A stretch of DNA of 64,000 nucleotides from Acidobacteriota bacterium (GTDB lineage: Bacteria; Acidobacteriota; Vicinamibacteria; Vicinamibacterales; Fen-181): positions 30,149-94,148 of the forward strand of contig PMZR01000063.1 of NCBI GenBank assembly GCA_003170135.1, given 5' to 3'. The translations under genes were made by a program, and so were the position numbers. This document shows positions 44,991 to 53,455 of the stretch, piece by piece. Position 1 is the stretch's first letter, and the number at the start of each line of letters is the position of its first letter. Under the pieces are notes generated by a model. The model had not been told where the DNA came from, searched no databases, and saw only the letters and a list, made by a program, of their open reading frames with translations.

Positions 44991-46291
44991 CTGTCCCTAC
45001 CAGAAACTCCGTCGGCACGTGAAGGGCCTTCGAGGCGTCCGATCACGCTCGCCCAACTCGCGGCGCCGGAGACCGCGCAGGCGCGGTGCTCGCCGGCCGG
45101 GCGACGAACGGGCGCGGCGTCGATGCGCCACGGGTGGACGACGCCGAGTGGCGGCAAGCGGTTGGTGGCACCGAGGGCGACGATCAGGCGGCGCGACGTT
45201 CGTCGTGATGATGCAACCCGGCCAGGTGTGGAACCTGGACGATCGGGCCGCAGGTCGGCGGGTGCACCGCCCGCGGGACGGGAGCATCGTTGTCCGACGA
45301 GAGATGCGTTCGCCACTCGTGATAGTAGGCGAGGTACCGCTCGAGGTGGCGGCGCAAACAGCGTTCGTTCCACACGATGACGTGGTCGAGGCACTCGCGG
45401 CGGATGGAGCCGATCAGGCGTTCGACGAAGGGGTTCTGCCAGGGAGAGCGAGGCGCCGTCAGCACCTCCTCGATGCCCATCGCCTGCGCGGCACGCTGGA
45501 GATCCGATCCGTAGATGGCGTCGCGATCCCGGATGACGAATCGCGGGGCGGTGTCCCAGGGCCACGCCTCGCGGAGCTGCTGCGCGGTCCACGCCGCGGT
45601 CGGGTGGGCCGTGACGTTCACGTGGACGATGCGCCGTCGGCCGTGCGAGAGCACCACGAAGACAAACAGCACGCGGAAGGTCGCCGTCGGGACGGTGAAG
45701 AAGTCGATTGAGGCGGGCTGGGACACCTGATTGCGGAGGAAGGAGCGCCACGTCGGAGACGGCGGCCTGTCGCGCCGCCCAAGATACTTCGCGACCGTCG
45801 TCTGTGAGATCGTCAGCCCGAGCTTCTGCAACTCGCCGTGAATACGGGGCGCGCCCCAGAGCGGGTTGGCCACGTGCATGTGCCGGATCAGTGCCCGGAT
45901 GTCGACGGCCACGGGAGGCCGGCCAGCACGTCGCGGCCGTGACCTCCACCGCCAGTAGAGCCCGAAGCCGCGCCGGTGCCAGCGCACGACGGTGTCGGGC
46001 GTGACGATCCGGACAGCGCCTCGCCAGTTCGGCCAGATCCTCGACAGGAGCACCCACAGCAAGCGATCGGCGCGGCCAAGGCATGGACGCCTCGGTGCTT
46101 GGCGTTGAAATACGGCGAGTTGATGCCGCAGGGCGAGAATCTCGGCCTCGAGCTCGAGACGGGACCGAACGGAAGCCCGGAACGCGGCGAAGAAGGCGAC
46201 GAGCAGCGCGGTCATGCTGACGCGGAACGGTATCAGTGCCTTGCCGCAACTGCAAGGATCACAACAGGTACCGAGTTTCCGGTAGGGACAG
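44991..46291 (-). mobile_element. complete IS with rve-type transposase
   Basis: 1301 bp. Left end CTGTCCCTACCAGAAACTC (44991-45009) and right end GAGTTTCCGGTAGGGACAG (46273-46291) are inverted repeats differing at one base. Target duplication not evident. Fragments of the same family lie at 42085-42547. The long non-coding part is on the left, 3' of the transposase. Confidence 0.75.
45184..46215 (-). CDS. rve/DDE integrase-type transposase
   Basis: 343 aa in one frame. An N-terminal coiled-coil/HTH segment (RLELEAEILALRHQLAVFQR) precedes an integrase core whose acidic triad is seen in SIDFFTVPT, FVIRDRDAIYG and NPFVERLIGSIRRE. It resembles single-frame IS481/IS3-like enzymes. No frameshift, so probably functional. 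Starts at GTG or ATG near 46215, next to the right inverted repeat. Confidence 0.8.
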   Translation of the reverse strand: MTALLVAFFAAFRASVRSRLELEAEILALRHQLAVFQRQAPRRPCLGRADRLLWVLLSRIWPNWRGAVRIVTPDTVVRWHRRGFGLYWRWRSRPRRAGRPPVAVDIRALIRHMHVANPLWGAPRIHGELQKLGLTISQTTVAKYLGRRDRPPSPTWRSFLRNQVSQPASIDFFTVPTATFRVLFVFVVLSHGRRRIVHVNVTAHPTAAWTAQQLREAWPWDTAPRFVIRDRDAIYGSDLQRAAQAMGIEEVLTAPRSPWQNPFVERLIGSIRRECLDHVIVWNERCLRRHLERYLAYYHEWRTHLSSDNDAPVPRAVHPPTCGPIVQVPHLAGLHHHDERRAA

Positions 46292-46575
46292 CCATCTCAG
46301 GGCGGCGTTGACCGCGAAGCCCGTCACAGAGCCAAGGTTTCGAAGTGTGCAATATGGAACAGACTCCCAAGTGCGCTCGCGTTACTGTTTACATCAGCGG
46401 GCCAACCCAGCGCTCCGTGTCGCGGGATTTCAAAATGGAAATCCCGACTCAAGAGTGGACAGACAGCTTTCTTAGCCGTCGCTCATCATCTTGAGGAGGA
46501 AGCAACAGGACGGTCGTGCGGGTGTATCTACCACTCGCTGTGCCAAAAGGCGCGTCATTACTGAGGAGTAAAGAC

Positions 46576-46959
46576 ATGGAAGAATCGACCAGGAAGCCAG
46601 ATCCCATGTACGGTTTCGTTTCTGCATCGAAGATCATCGGAGAGGCGGTAGACAATCTCCAGAAAGAGAACTTGGGCAAGATCCACGAGCTGGTAATCGA
46701 CGCCAAGGAGGGACGTGTGGCCTACGCAGTTCTCTCTTTCGGCGGCTTCATGGGCATGGGGAACAAGCTTTTCGCCATGCCTTGGAAGGCATTCGAGTTC
46801 TCGAACACTGAGAATAAACTCATCCTCAACGTGGACAAGAAGAAGCTTGAGACCGCTCCCGGGTTTGACAAAGACGCCAAGTGGCCAGATTTTGCGGACA
46901 GGACCTGGGGTGCTGGCATCTACAAATACTACGGCTACGACCCCTACTGGAAGTCCTAG
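46576..46959 (+). CDS. PRC-barrel domain protein
   Basis: 127 aa from ATG 46576 with GAGGAG nearby. PRC-barrel signature: KIIGEAVDNLQKENLGKIHE, LVIDAKEGRVAYAVLSFGG, and LFAMPWKAFEF. Such small proteins are induced in general stress and bind unknown partners. The gene is followed by a decayed IS256 fragment. It belongs with the CsbD-like genes of this area in theme. Intact. Confidence 0.85.
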   Translation: MEESTRKPDPMYGFVSASKIIGEAVDNLQKENLGKIHELVIDAKEGRVAYAVLSFGGFMGMGNKLFAMPWKAFEFSNTENKLILNVDKKKLETAPGFDKDAKWPDFADRTWGAGIYKYYGYDPYWKS

Positions 46960-47046
46960 GATAGATGATAAGGGGTTAGACGCCGGTCGTGTCTGTCAAT
47001 TGGTGGAACAGTCTGAACGCGACATCCGGCGCCTGACCTCTCCCCT

Positions 47047-47219
47047 CTATGCCGCCACGGCGGCGGCGGTGACCTGCGGCATCGCCTGCCACCCGTCGAT
47101 CTTCCGCACCCTGATGTGACCCGCGCGCAGCAGCCCGAAGAGCAGCAACAACACGGCGTCCTGCTCGGCAAGCTGGCCTGCGTCTTCGTACGACGACGGA
47201 ACTCTTCGTTGATCCGCTC
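47047..47219 (-). pseudogene. IS256-family transposase C-terminal remnant
   Basis: Reads ERINEEFRRRTKTQASLPS in one frame, then, after a one-base shift, DAVLLLLFGLLRAGHIRVRK and IDGWQ ... to a stop at 47047. This is the C-terminus of mutator-type (IS256) transposases. It is cut by the ISAzo13-type element at 47223; no other half was found beyond that element. Confidence 0.65.
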
Positions 47220-47222
47220 TTA

Positions 47223-48511
47223 GGCGTCGTCAATAAATAACATTTACACTCCGATTGTAACGTGTCACAATCACGGTGATGACGCCAACCGATGCGGTCG
47301 AGGTGCGGTTCGCCCGCATCTGGCCGCATCTCGACGAGCGGGCCCGGCGGATGTTGGCGGCGAACGAGGCACGCCAGATCGGCCATGGGGGCGTGACGAG
47401 GGTGAGTCGGGCCTGCGGCCTCTCCCGCGTGACCATTACGAAGGCCCTGCATGAACTCGACGCGCCGCCGCTCGCCCCGGGACGCGTACGCCGACCCGGC
47501 GCAGGGCGACCGTCGCTGCTGACCCTGGACCCGGATCTGTCGGAGACGCTCGAAGGACTCGTGGAACCGCTGACGCGAGGCGACCCGGACTCGCCGCTGC
47601 GGTGGACGCTCAAGAGCACCCGGACGCTGGCGGCCGAGCTGACCGCCCAGCGGCACCCGGTGAGCCACGAGAAGGTCGCGCAGCTCTTGCGGCAGTTGAA
47701 CTACAGCCTGCAAGGCACCCGGAAAACCGAAGAGGGTGGTGGGCGTCCGGACCGTGACGCCCAGTTCCAGCACATCAATGACCACGTGCGTCGGGCACTC
47801 GCCGCGCGCTACCCCGTCATCTCGGTGGATACGAAGAAGAAAGAACTCGTCGGGAACTACCAGAACGCGGGCCGCCAATGGCGCACCGCACAGGCGCCCG
47901 CCACGGTGAATGGCCACGACTGTCCCGACCCGACGGTGCCGCGGGCGTATCCGTACGGGATCTATGACGTGGGCCGGAACACCGGATTCGTCAACGTCGG
48001 CACGGACCACGATACGGGGGCCTTCGCCGTCGCGTCGATCCGGGGCTGGTGGCGCGCCGAAGGCCGCCGCCTCTATCCCCTGGCCCGGCATCTGCTGATC
48101 ACCGCGGATGCGGGCGGCAGCAACGGCTATCGCCTCCGCCAATGGAAGATGGAACTCCAGCATCTCGCCGACAGCACGCACCTTCCGATCACGGTGTGCC
48201 ACTTTCCGCCGGGGACGAGCAAGTGGAACAAGGTCGAGCATCGCCTCTTCTCGTTTATCTCCTCGAACTGGCGGGGCGAGCCGCTTCGGGACGATGAAAC
48301 GATCGTCCGCCTGATCGCCGGCACCACCACAGCGAAGGGCCTCCGGGTCACCTGTCGCCTCGACCGGCGGCGCTATCCCACCGGCCACAAGGTCTCCGAC
48401 CAGGCGTTCGCGACGCTCAATCTCACGCCCAATGCCTTTCATGGGGAATGGAACTACAGCATCCATCCGCGACCCGTCTAATGTGTGTACACCTTATTCA
48501 TTGACGAGTCC
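47223..48511 (+). mobile_element. ISAzo13-type insertion sequence, copy 2
   Basis: 1289 bp. Ends GGCGTCGTCAATAAATAACA and (reverse) GGACTCGTCAATGAATAAGG are imperfect inverted repeats. TTA at 47220-47222 and 48512-48514 is a target duplication. Same size and structure as the element at 42937 but inverted and clearly diverged in sequence. Confidence 0.85.
47279..48481 (+). CDS. ISAzo13-family transposase (copy 2)
   Basis: 400 aa. Same motifs as copy 1: VISVDTKKKELVGNYQNAG, FVNVGTDHDTGAFAVASI, LLITADAGGSNGYRLRQ and HFPPGTSKWNKVEHRLFSF, with an N-terminal HTH (GVTRVSRACGLSRVTITKA). It ends NYSIHPRPV before the terminal repeat. Intact. The two copies differ at many residues, so they came in separately and are not a recent duplication. 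Confidence 0.88.
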   Translation: MTPTDAVEVRFARIWPHLDERARRMLAANEARQIGHGGVTRVSRACGLSRVTITKALHELDAPPLAPGRVRRPGAGRPSLLTLDPDLSETLEGLVEPLTRGDPDSPLRWTLKSTRTLAAELTAQRHPVSHEKVAQLLRQLNYSLQGTRKTEEGGGRPDRDAQFQHINDHVRRALAARYPVISVDTKKKELVGNYQNAGRQWRTAQAPATVNGHDCPDPTVPRAYPYGIYDVGRNTGFVNVGTDHDTGAFAVASIRGWWRAEGRRLYPLARHLLITADAGGSNGYRLRQWKMELQHLADSTHLPITVCHFPPGTSKWNKVEHRLFSFISSNWRGEPLRDDETIVRLIAGTTTAKGLRVTCRLDRRRYPTGHKVSDQAFATLNLTPNAFHGEWNYSIHPRPV

Positions 48512-48584
48512 TTAGTGGCGCGGTGATGGGTGAACACGGCCGACTGCCGCGAACTACACCGACGGTCTCTTCCGGGCGCTGTCT

Positions 48585-48735
48585 TCAACGCACCTGGAAA
48601 CGCACAGCCCGCCGCTGGGTGTTTTGCTTGAGCGCGGCGGTGATCGTCAGCAGGTAAGAACCGGCGCCGAGCCGGTCGAGTGGTAGCGCAAACACCGATG
48701 TGTGTCGAACGACCCGATCGGTGCGCCGTTCCGGC
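48585..48735 (-). pseudogene. C-terminal tail of a VWFA-related secreted protein
   Basis: Reads RRTDRVVRHTSVFALPLDRL, GAGSYLLTITAALKQNTQRR, AVRFQVR and stop. This is like the final beta domain of VWFA-related or GWxTD proteins that are common in acidobacteria. No upstream domain is present. About 50 codons remain. Confidence 0.5.
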
Positions 48736-48865
48736 GCTGAGCGGCAAACTCGTCAACGCGATCGGGTGAGAGCTGGGGTGTTCCGAAGTGTACAGACGCT
48801 CGCTGGCGGTCCGCCGCATGCTGTGTTCGTGAGCGTCTCAACGTCAACAACGACTGGAGCATGCC

Positions 48866-49072
48866 ATGTGGAACAAGAATGAGCGCGATGGAAACGTCGA
48901 TCAGGCCAAGGGCAAGGTCAAGCAGGCCGTGGGCGACCTCGCCGGCAACGACAAGTTGAAGGCCGAAGGCAAGGTCGATGAGACCGTAGGAAAGGCAAAG
49001 ACGGCAGTCGGCGGGACGCAAAAGAAGGTCGGCGCCGCTATCGAGAACCTCGGTAAAGTGGTAAAGCGCTAG
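48866..49072 (+). CDS. CsbD-family stress protein (copy 1)
   Basis: 68 aa. CsbD pattern: Lys/Gly-rich helices NVDQAKGKVKQAVGDLAG, NDKLKAEGKVDETVGKAKTA. General stress protein of unknown mechanism, usually under a stress sigma factor. A second, diverged copy is at 52457, and each is followed by a DUF3309-like membrane peptide, which suggests duplication of the block. Confidence 0.88.
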   Translation: MWNKNERDGNVDQAKGKVKQAVGDLAGNDKLKAEGKVDETVGKAKTAVGGTQKKVGAAIENLGKVVKR

Positions 49073-49141
49073 CCACGTCTACCGAAACGGCGCAGGCGTC
49101 ATCGCCTGGGCCGTCCGGAAGATAGTGGGAGAAGGCGAATC

Positions 49142-49321
49142 ATGCCCGTCATTCTGATCATCGTGTTGCTGGTGCTGTTTTTGGGCGGCGGGGGAGCCTA
49201 TTACGGCCGGCGTTCTGGATGGGGCGGCCCTCATTACGGCGGCGGACTGCTCGGACTCGTCCTGTTGGTGCTGTTGATCCTCTGGCTCACCGGCAACCTC
49301 GGGGGACCAGCCATCCGCTAG
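49142..49321 (+). CDS. DUF3309-like membrane peptide (copy 1)
   Basis: 59 aa. Two hydrophobic stretches (MPVILIIVLLVLFLGGGG and LLGLVLLVLLILWLTGN) flank a short Gly/Tyr/Arg turn (YYGRRSGWGGPHYGGG). Resembles DUF3309-type small membrane proteins. RBS GGAGAAGG upstream. A close paralogue at 53223 differs by several residues. Too short to be easily seen by ORF size filters. Confidence 0.75.
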   Translation: MPVILIIVLLVLFLGGGGAYYGRRSGWGGPHYGGGLLGLVLLVLLILWLTGNLGGPAIR

Positions 49322-49589
49322 ACGTCGGTATCGCCGGGCTGGCGGATCTCCGAATCGAATAGCCGTTCCTCGTATCCGCGAGGAACAGTTGCGGCCCATG
49401 CCCTTGTGTTGACGACACAGAGGCCATTCGCGGGGTTCTTAAGGCAGGCGGATTCCGCTACGTCAAGCGGCTCGTGAGGGTTCAACCCTGCGCAGATATC
49501 GCATTCACGAGTGTCTGAAGTTGCAGGGTGTGATTCCAAGTGCCGGCCGTCAACTGGCGGTCCCGGATGAGAAATGAAGGAGAATGGGC

Positions 49590-50465
49590 ATGACTACCAT
49601 CACTGACGCACCCGCCAACGAAGCGTACTCCTCGGGCGTGTCTTGGGCCGCTGTGATTGGTGGCGCGTTTGTGACCGCCGCCTTTTCGCTGATCCTGCTT
49701 TCACTGGGCACCGGCCTGGGCTTGGCCTCCGTTTCTCCATGGGCGAATACCGGCGCGTCGGCGTCAACGATCGGTGCGGCAGCCATCGTGTGGTTGATCA
49801 TGATGCAATTGGTCGCGTCCGCGCTGGGTGGTTATCTGGCCGGTCGACTACGCACGAAATGGGCTTCCATACATACGGATGAAGTATTCTTCCGCGACAC
49901 GGCTCACGGCTTTCTCTCATGGGCCGTGGCAGTCGTGATGACGGCGGGCTTCTTAGCGTCCGCCGCTGCGTCCATGGCGGGAGGAGCGCTGCAGGCGGGG
50001 GCGGCGGCGGCAACCGCCGCGGGCTCTGTCGCCGTGGTCGACGGTGCCGCCGGCCAGGCGAACGATCGCACCTTCGACCCCAACGCGTATTTTGTCGATA
50101 TGTTCTTCCGGACGGATCGCCCGACTACGGACGGTAATGAGGCGTCGGTGCGAGCCGAAACCGGACGCATTATTGTCAATGCGCTCCGGCAGGATGATGT
50201 TCCGGTGGCGGACAAGGCCTATCTGGTCCATGTGGTATCGGCAAGGACGGGTCTGAGTCCAGCCGACGCCGACAAGAGGGTCTCTGACGTGATTGCACAG
50301 GCCAGAAATGTCGCCCTCCAGGCTCGACAAGCCGCCGATACCGCACGCAAAGCGGCGGCGCACCTCTCGCTCTGGATCTTCGTTGCCCTCTTGATTGGCG
50401 CCTTCTGTGCGAGCTTCGCCGCGACTATCGGCGGCCGCCAACGGGACCACGTCGTGATCGTCTAG
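49590..50465 (+). CDS. integral membrane protein of unknown function
   Basis: 291 aa. Four or more membrane segments: AAVIGGAFVTAAFSLILLSLG, AAAIVWLIMMQLVASALGGY, SWAVAVVMTAGFLASAAAS, and LSLWIFVALLIGAFCASFAA at the C-terminus. A cytoplasmic-looking loop (residues about 150-250) has a TGLSPADADKRVSDV repeat-like helix. ATG 49590 chosen for its AAGGAG 7 bases upstream. Unknown family, possibly related to a membrane stress protein. Followed by a 24-aa peptide. Confidence 0.7.
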   Translation: MTTITDAPANEAYSSGVSWAAVIGGAFVTAAFSLILLSLGTGLGLASVSPWANTGASASTIGAAAIVWLIMMQLVASALGGYLAGRLRTKWASIHTDEVFFRDTAHGFLSWAVAVVMTAGFLASAAASMAGGALQAGAAAATAAGSVAVVDGAAGQANDRTFDPNAYFVDMFFRTDRPTTDGNEASVRAETGRIIVNALRQDDVPVADKAYLVHVVSARTGLSPADADKRVSDVIAQARNVALQARQAADTARKAAAHLSLWIFVALLIGAFCASFAATIGGRQRDHVVIV

Positions 50466-50492
50466 TCAGGTCATGCTAAGGAGGCAGTACCA

Positions 50493-50567
50493 ATGCGTTC
50501 CATTCTTCTCTTGGTGCTAGGCGTGCCCATTCCCATCGTCATCTTGATCGCGCTCTTCGTACGCTGA
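50493..50567 (+). CDS. 24-aa membrane peptide (MRSILLLVLGVPIPIVILIA...)
   Basis: Tiny frame with excellent RBS AAGGAGG, 8 bases before ATG. A single membrane helix with a PIPI kink. Short proteins of the pattern L-G-V-P-I-P-I-hydrophobic are widespread in bacterial genomes after membrane-stress genes. It lies 27 bases after the membrane-protein stop, so likely in the same operon. Often missed because of its length. Confidence 0.6.
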   Translation: MRSILLLVLGVPIPIVILIALFVR

Positions 50568-50896
50568 GCGCTCGGGCGGCGAGCTTGCGAGCGATGGAAA
50601 AGACTGTTGCGAGAACTGGCGGCGCTGGGACTCGCAGCTGACAGGTGAAGGTGTCTGACTGAACCGCTCCCGGGAGGCTTCGCCAAGGCGGGTGCGGTTG
50701 AGATGCGTTCTTGGGCGCCGCTCGAACTTGCCGGCTGACCGAGCCGCGCTTCCGAGCGGCCTGCCGGGGCGCGTGGATGACGCTTGTGCCGTAGTCGGCG
50801 GTTACACCTGTTCGCGCGAGGTCGAAGTCTTCTCATCCGAAACCGCTGACAGTCCTGTCAGCGGTTGTTACCGAGCTGAAAGGACGACGGTGTTCT
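50568..50896 (+). other. intergenic region, no gene seen
   Basis: About 330 bases after the 24-aa peptide. Contains CTGACAGTCCTGTCAG (50846-50861), a short perfect palindrome upstream of the next gene, which may be an operator. No gene found. Confidence 0.4.
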
Positions 50897-51112
50897 ATGG
50901 CGAAGTTGACCGTTGCGGATCGCAACCGTCTGCCTTCCTCGGCTTTTGCCTTCCCGAAGACGCGGAAGTTCCCGATTCATGATCGGGCGCACGCTTGCGA
51001 TGCGTTGGCTCGCGCCTCCCACGCAGGCCCCGCCACCCTCGCGGTGGTCCGCGCGGCTGTGCGCCGGCGGTTTCCGACCGTGGGGATGAAGACCGTCGTT
51101 GGCACACGCTGA
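50897..51112 (+). CDS. small basic protein, DUF6582-like
   Basis: 71 aa. The pattern LTVADRNRLPSSAFAFP, FPIHDRAHACDALARASH and VRAAVRRRFP matches a widespread small family in which KLPxSxFAxPxxRxYPIHDxxHARNAL is conserved. Often phage-related or of unknown function. A short palindrome lies just upstream. Confidence 0.6.
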   Translation: MAKLTVADRNRLPSSAFAFPKTRKFPIHDRAHACDALARASHAGPATLAVVRAAVRRRFPTVGMKTVVGTR

Positions 51113-51418
51113 ACCCTTCAGGCCGCTGTCCGCTCCGTATCCAGTCATGGCGCGAAGAAGACAAGATGTCACGCGGAAGTGTTACTCGGGTCACTCCGGT
51201 CTGAGAAGCTACCGAATGGCTCAGCATTCTCGCGCATGACGCCTGCTGTGGCGAAGCGAATCTGAGTCTCGACGATTTCGGCTCGAAGCTGAGGATTGAG
51301 GTCGAGCGGAACAACCCGTTGGACGCGTTGGGCGGCCGTGAGCGCCCCGGTTGCGGGTCAGGTGAGAGTGAGAGGTGGCCCTCGCGGCGTGCGGCGCGTG
51401 CCGCCAGCCTCGGTCGAT
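51113..51418. other. gap with possible minus-strand protein remnant
   Basis: 306 bases. One minus-strand frame reads RVVPLDLNPQLRAEIVETQ, IRFATAGVMRENAEPFGSF and stops near 51174; this looks like a protein C-terminus, but no family was identified. Otherwise nothing. Confidence 0.3.
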
Positions 51419-52369
51419 CTACAGCAGCCGCGCAAGATCGGCAACAGCGTCGGGCAGCCCGGGCAGCGGGATCAGTGTCGCGGTGGGAGCGACGTTGGTC
51501 CAGCGGGCCGCAATCGGCGCGGCAATGGGGTCGAGCAAGTACACTGAGCGCAGCATGCCCCCGGCTGCTGCTCGGGTGAACAATTCTTGGAGCGCGACGT
51601 CGTAGTTCGGTAGGAAGTATCCGCACACGATCCACGTGTCGCAGCCCGCCAGACGCTCTTCAGCCGCCGTCCATACGTCAGACAGCCAGACCGGAGTCTC
51701 CTTCTCGGCCACGGGCGGTACGATCAGGGCATCCGAACCGCGCCTGAAGGCTGGCCGCATGTCCTGATACATGACAAGTGCGCCCTGCTCGTTCGCCCAG
51801 TTCAGTGAACCATGGAGCTTGTATAAGGGCACCGAGCCGTCGAGAATGACGGTTCGCTGTTGGTCGAGCACGGTCCATGGCTGCGCCAGCCCCTGTAATG
51901 CTTGCGGCTGCGGAATGCCGCCGTAGAAAAAGCCGGGACGGGAAGGGCGTTGGAAGCGACGATACCGAAGTCCACGTTCCGCAAAAAGATCGTAGTTGGT
52001 GGTGGCCACGGCGCGAAGCTGGCTTCGCCGAAGTACGACGTCCCAGAAAGCCCTGTGCGCAGCGATTCGTACACTCTTGGTGATGCGACCGCCATATCGC
52101 GGTTTCACAGGAATTCCCAGATCCTCGGACAAAACCTGACCCTGGGTAACCTCGGCGTGAATTCCCGGCTGGTGGGTAAATGTGGGTGCCAGCCGTGCGA
52201 CGGACGGCCCGGGCGTGCTGGTAAATGCTGGTGTCCTGGCGCTCGAGGGAATTCCCGGCCGGGTTGATTTTTGAAAAGAAATCAATCCCGACACGGCGCC
52301 CGGTCTTGAACATCTTGAACATTCTGGCTGAACAGCCAGGTAGACGTCAGTCCGGCCATCATGAGCCAT
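51419..52369 (-). pseudogene. SIR2-like protein with lost N-terminus
   Basis: The last ~200 residues carry SIR2-family marks: AVATTNYDLFAE, PLYKLHGSLNW, DALIVPPVAEK, WTAAEERLAGCDTWIVCGYF and the terminal helix. The expected NAD-binding N-terminal GAGxS loop is absent. Residues before it (about 1-105, Ser/Thr/Pro-rich) are not SIR2-like, so the N-terminal part is probably replaced or out of frame. SIR2 effectors deplete NAD during infection, but this one lacks key residues. Confidence 0.6.
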
Positions 52370-52456
52370 GGTTCCGCGTCGTCCACGTTCTTTCGACGCG
52401 GAACATCGCTCAGCTGAGTGCCGGAAGTCACAGCCGTATCAGGAAGAGGCAATCAC

Positions 52457-52639
52457 ATGAAGACAAGCACTGAGAACGAGATCGCGGGCAAGATCCACGA
52501 GGTGAAGGGCAAGGTCAAGGAGAAGGTCGGTCATCTGACGAACGACCGCGACCTGGAAGCCGAAGGGACCGTCGAAAGGGTGACTGGCAAGCTGCAAAAG
52601 AAGGTCGGCGAGGTGGAGAAGGCCGTCGAACGTCGCTGA
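52457..52639 (+). CDS. CsbD-family stress protein (copy 2)
   Basis: 60 aa from ATG 52457 with AGGAAGAGG upstream. EIAGKIHEVKGKVKEKVGHL and DRDLEAEGTVERVTGKLQKK are CsbD-like. Paralogue of 48866 with only moderate identity. Unknown mechanism; expressed in stress. Confidence 0.85.
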   Translation: MKTSTENEIAGKIHEVKGKVKEKVGHLTNDRDLEAEGTVERVTGKLQKKVGEVEKAVERR

Positions 52640-53222
52640 GGTTGGCCTGCGGGGCTGCACGGGTGTGACCGGGCCCCCACGTGCAGCCCCGTCTTGCGTA
52701 TTTATCCCCCGATTCGTAGGAACCGGTCGAAGACCCTGCAAACGCCGCCTGAGTACGTTCGTTCCACGCAGCAGCTCAGATCCCCACTACACGTGCCGGC
52801 TGTTTCGTGTGGCGGGTATCCGGGCCTGCGAGCCCGAGGCGTTTGCAGCCGCGCCCCGCAACGCCATCGAAACGCTGTTCGATCGCTACGTCGAGCCCTA
52901 CGTCCCCTACATGAGCGACCGTCGCCGTTTCGAACGGGTCAGGTCAGCGACCCTGATCGAGCGGAACGGCACGAGGTGCCCGCAGTTCGATTTCGAGATG
53001 TTCGCACGGTGCATGGCGTTCGCCGTCGAGGCCGACTGGCATTCAGGAGCCGGCCGAGTGTTCACAAAAGCACAGACATCGCGCGACTGATGCCACATGC
53101 TTGCCAAAGGCGTAGATTGGCGCGACGCTGTTAGCGGGATAGCGGGCAGAGCGTGCTCTTGTGGTCATCGGCTTTGCAGGAGCCCCTCCAACCCGTGAAC
53201 TCGAAAGGAGACAGGTGCCATC
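52640..53222 (+). other. region with one doubtful frame
   Basis: 583 bases before the second membrane peptide. A plus-strand frame (52665-53090) reads AIETLFDRYVEPYVPYMSDR, RRFERVRSATLIERNG and FEMFARCMAFAVEADW, which looks protein-like, but its start is unclear and no family was recognised. May be a fragment. Confidence 0.35.
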
Positions 53223-53408
53223 ATGACGCTGGTCCTCGTCATTATCGTCTTGGTGCTGCTCTTTGGCGGAGGCGGTGGCTACTACTACGGCCGCGGTGCC
53301 GGGTGGGGCACACCACACTACGGCGGCGGACTGCTCGGTCTTGTGCTGATTATTCTGTTGATCCTCTGGCTCACTGGCAACATCGGCGGTGGCCCAATGA
53401 TGCGTTGA
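53223..53408 (+). CDS. DUF3309-like membrane peptide (copy 2)
   Basis: 61 aa, MTLVLVIIVLVLLFGGGGGY then GRGAGWGTPHYGGG and LLGLVLIILLILWLTGN. Paralogue of 49142 with the same plan. RBS AAGGAG. Between it and the peroxidase gene are 47 bases. Confidence 0.8.
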   Translation: MTLVLVIIVLVLLFGGGGGYYYGRGAGWGTPHYGGGLLGLVLIILLILWLTGNIGGGPMMR

Positions 53409-53455
53409 GCGTCCAGCCACGCCCAATTCAAACTGAGCTGAGCAAAGGGGATCAG

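Noticed and set aside
44242..45018. 258-aa version of the secreted protein
   Set aside because: The extra N-terminus is low-complexity; the signal peptide and RBS fix the start at 44646.
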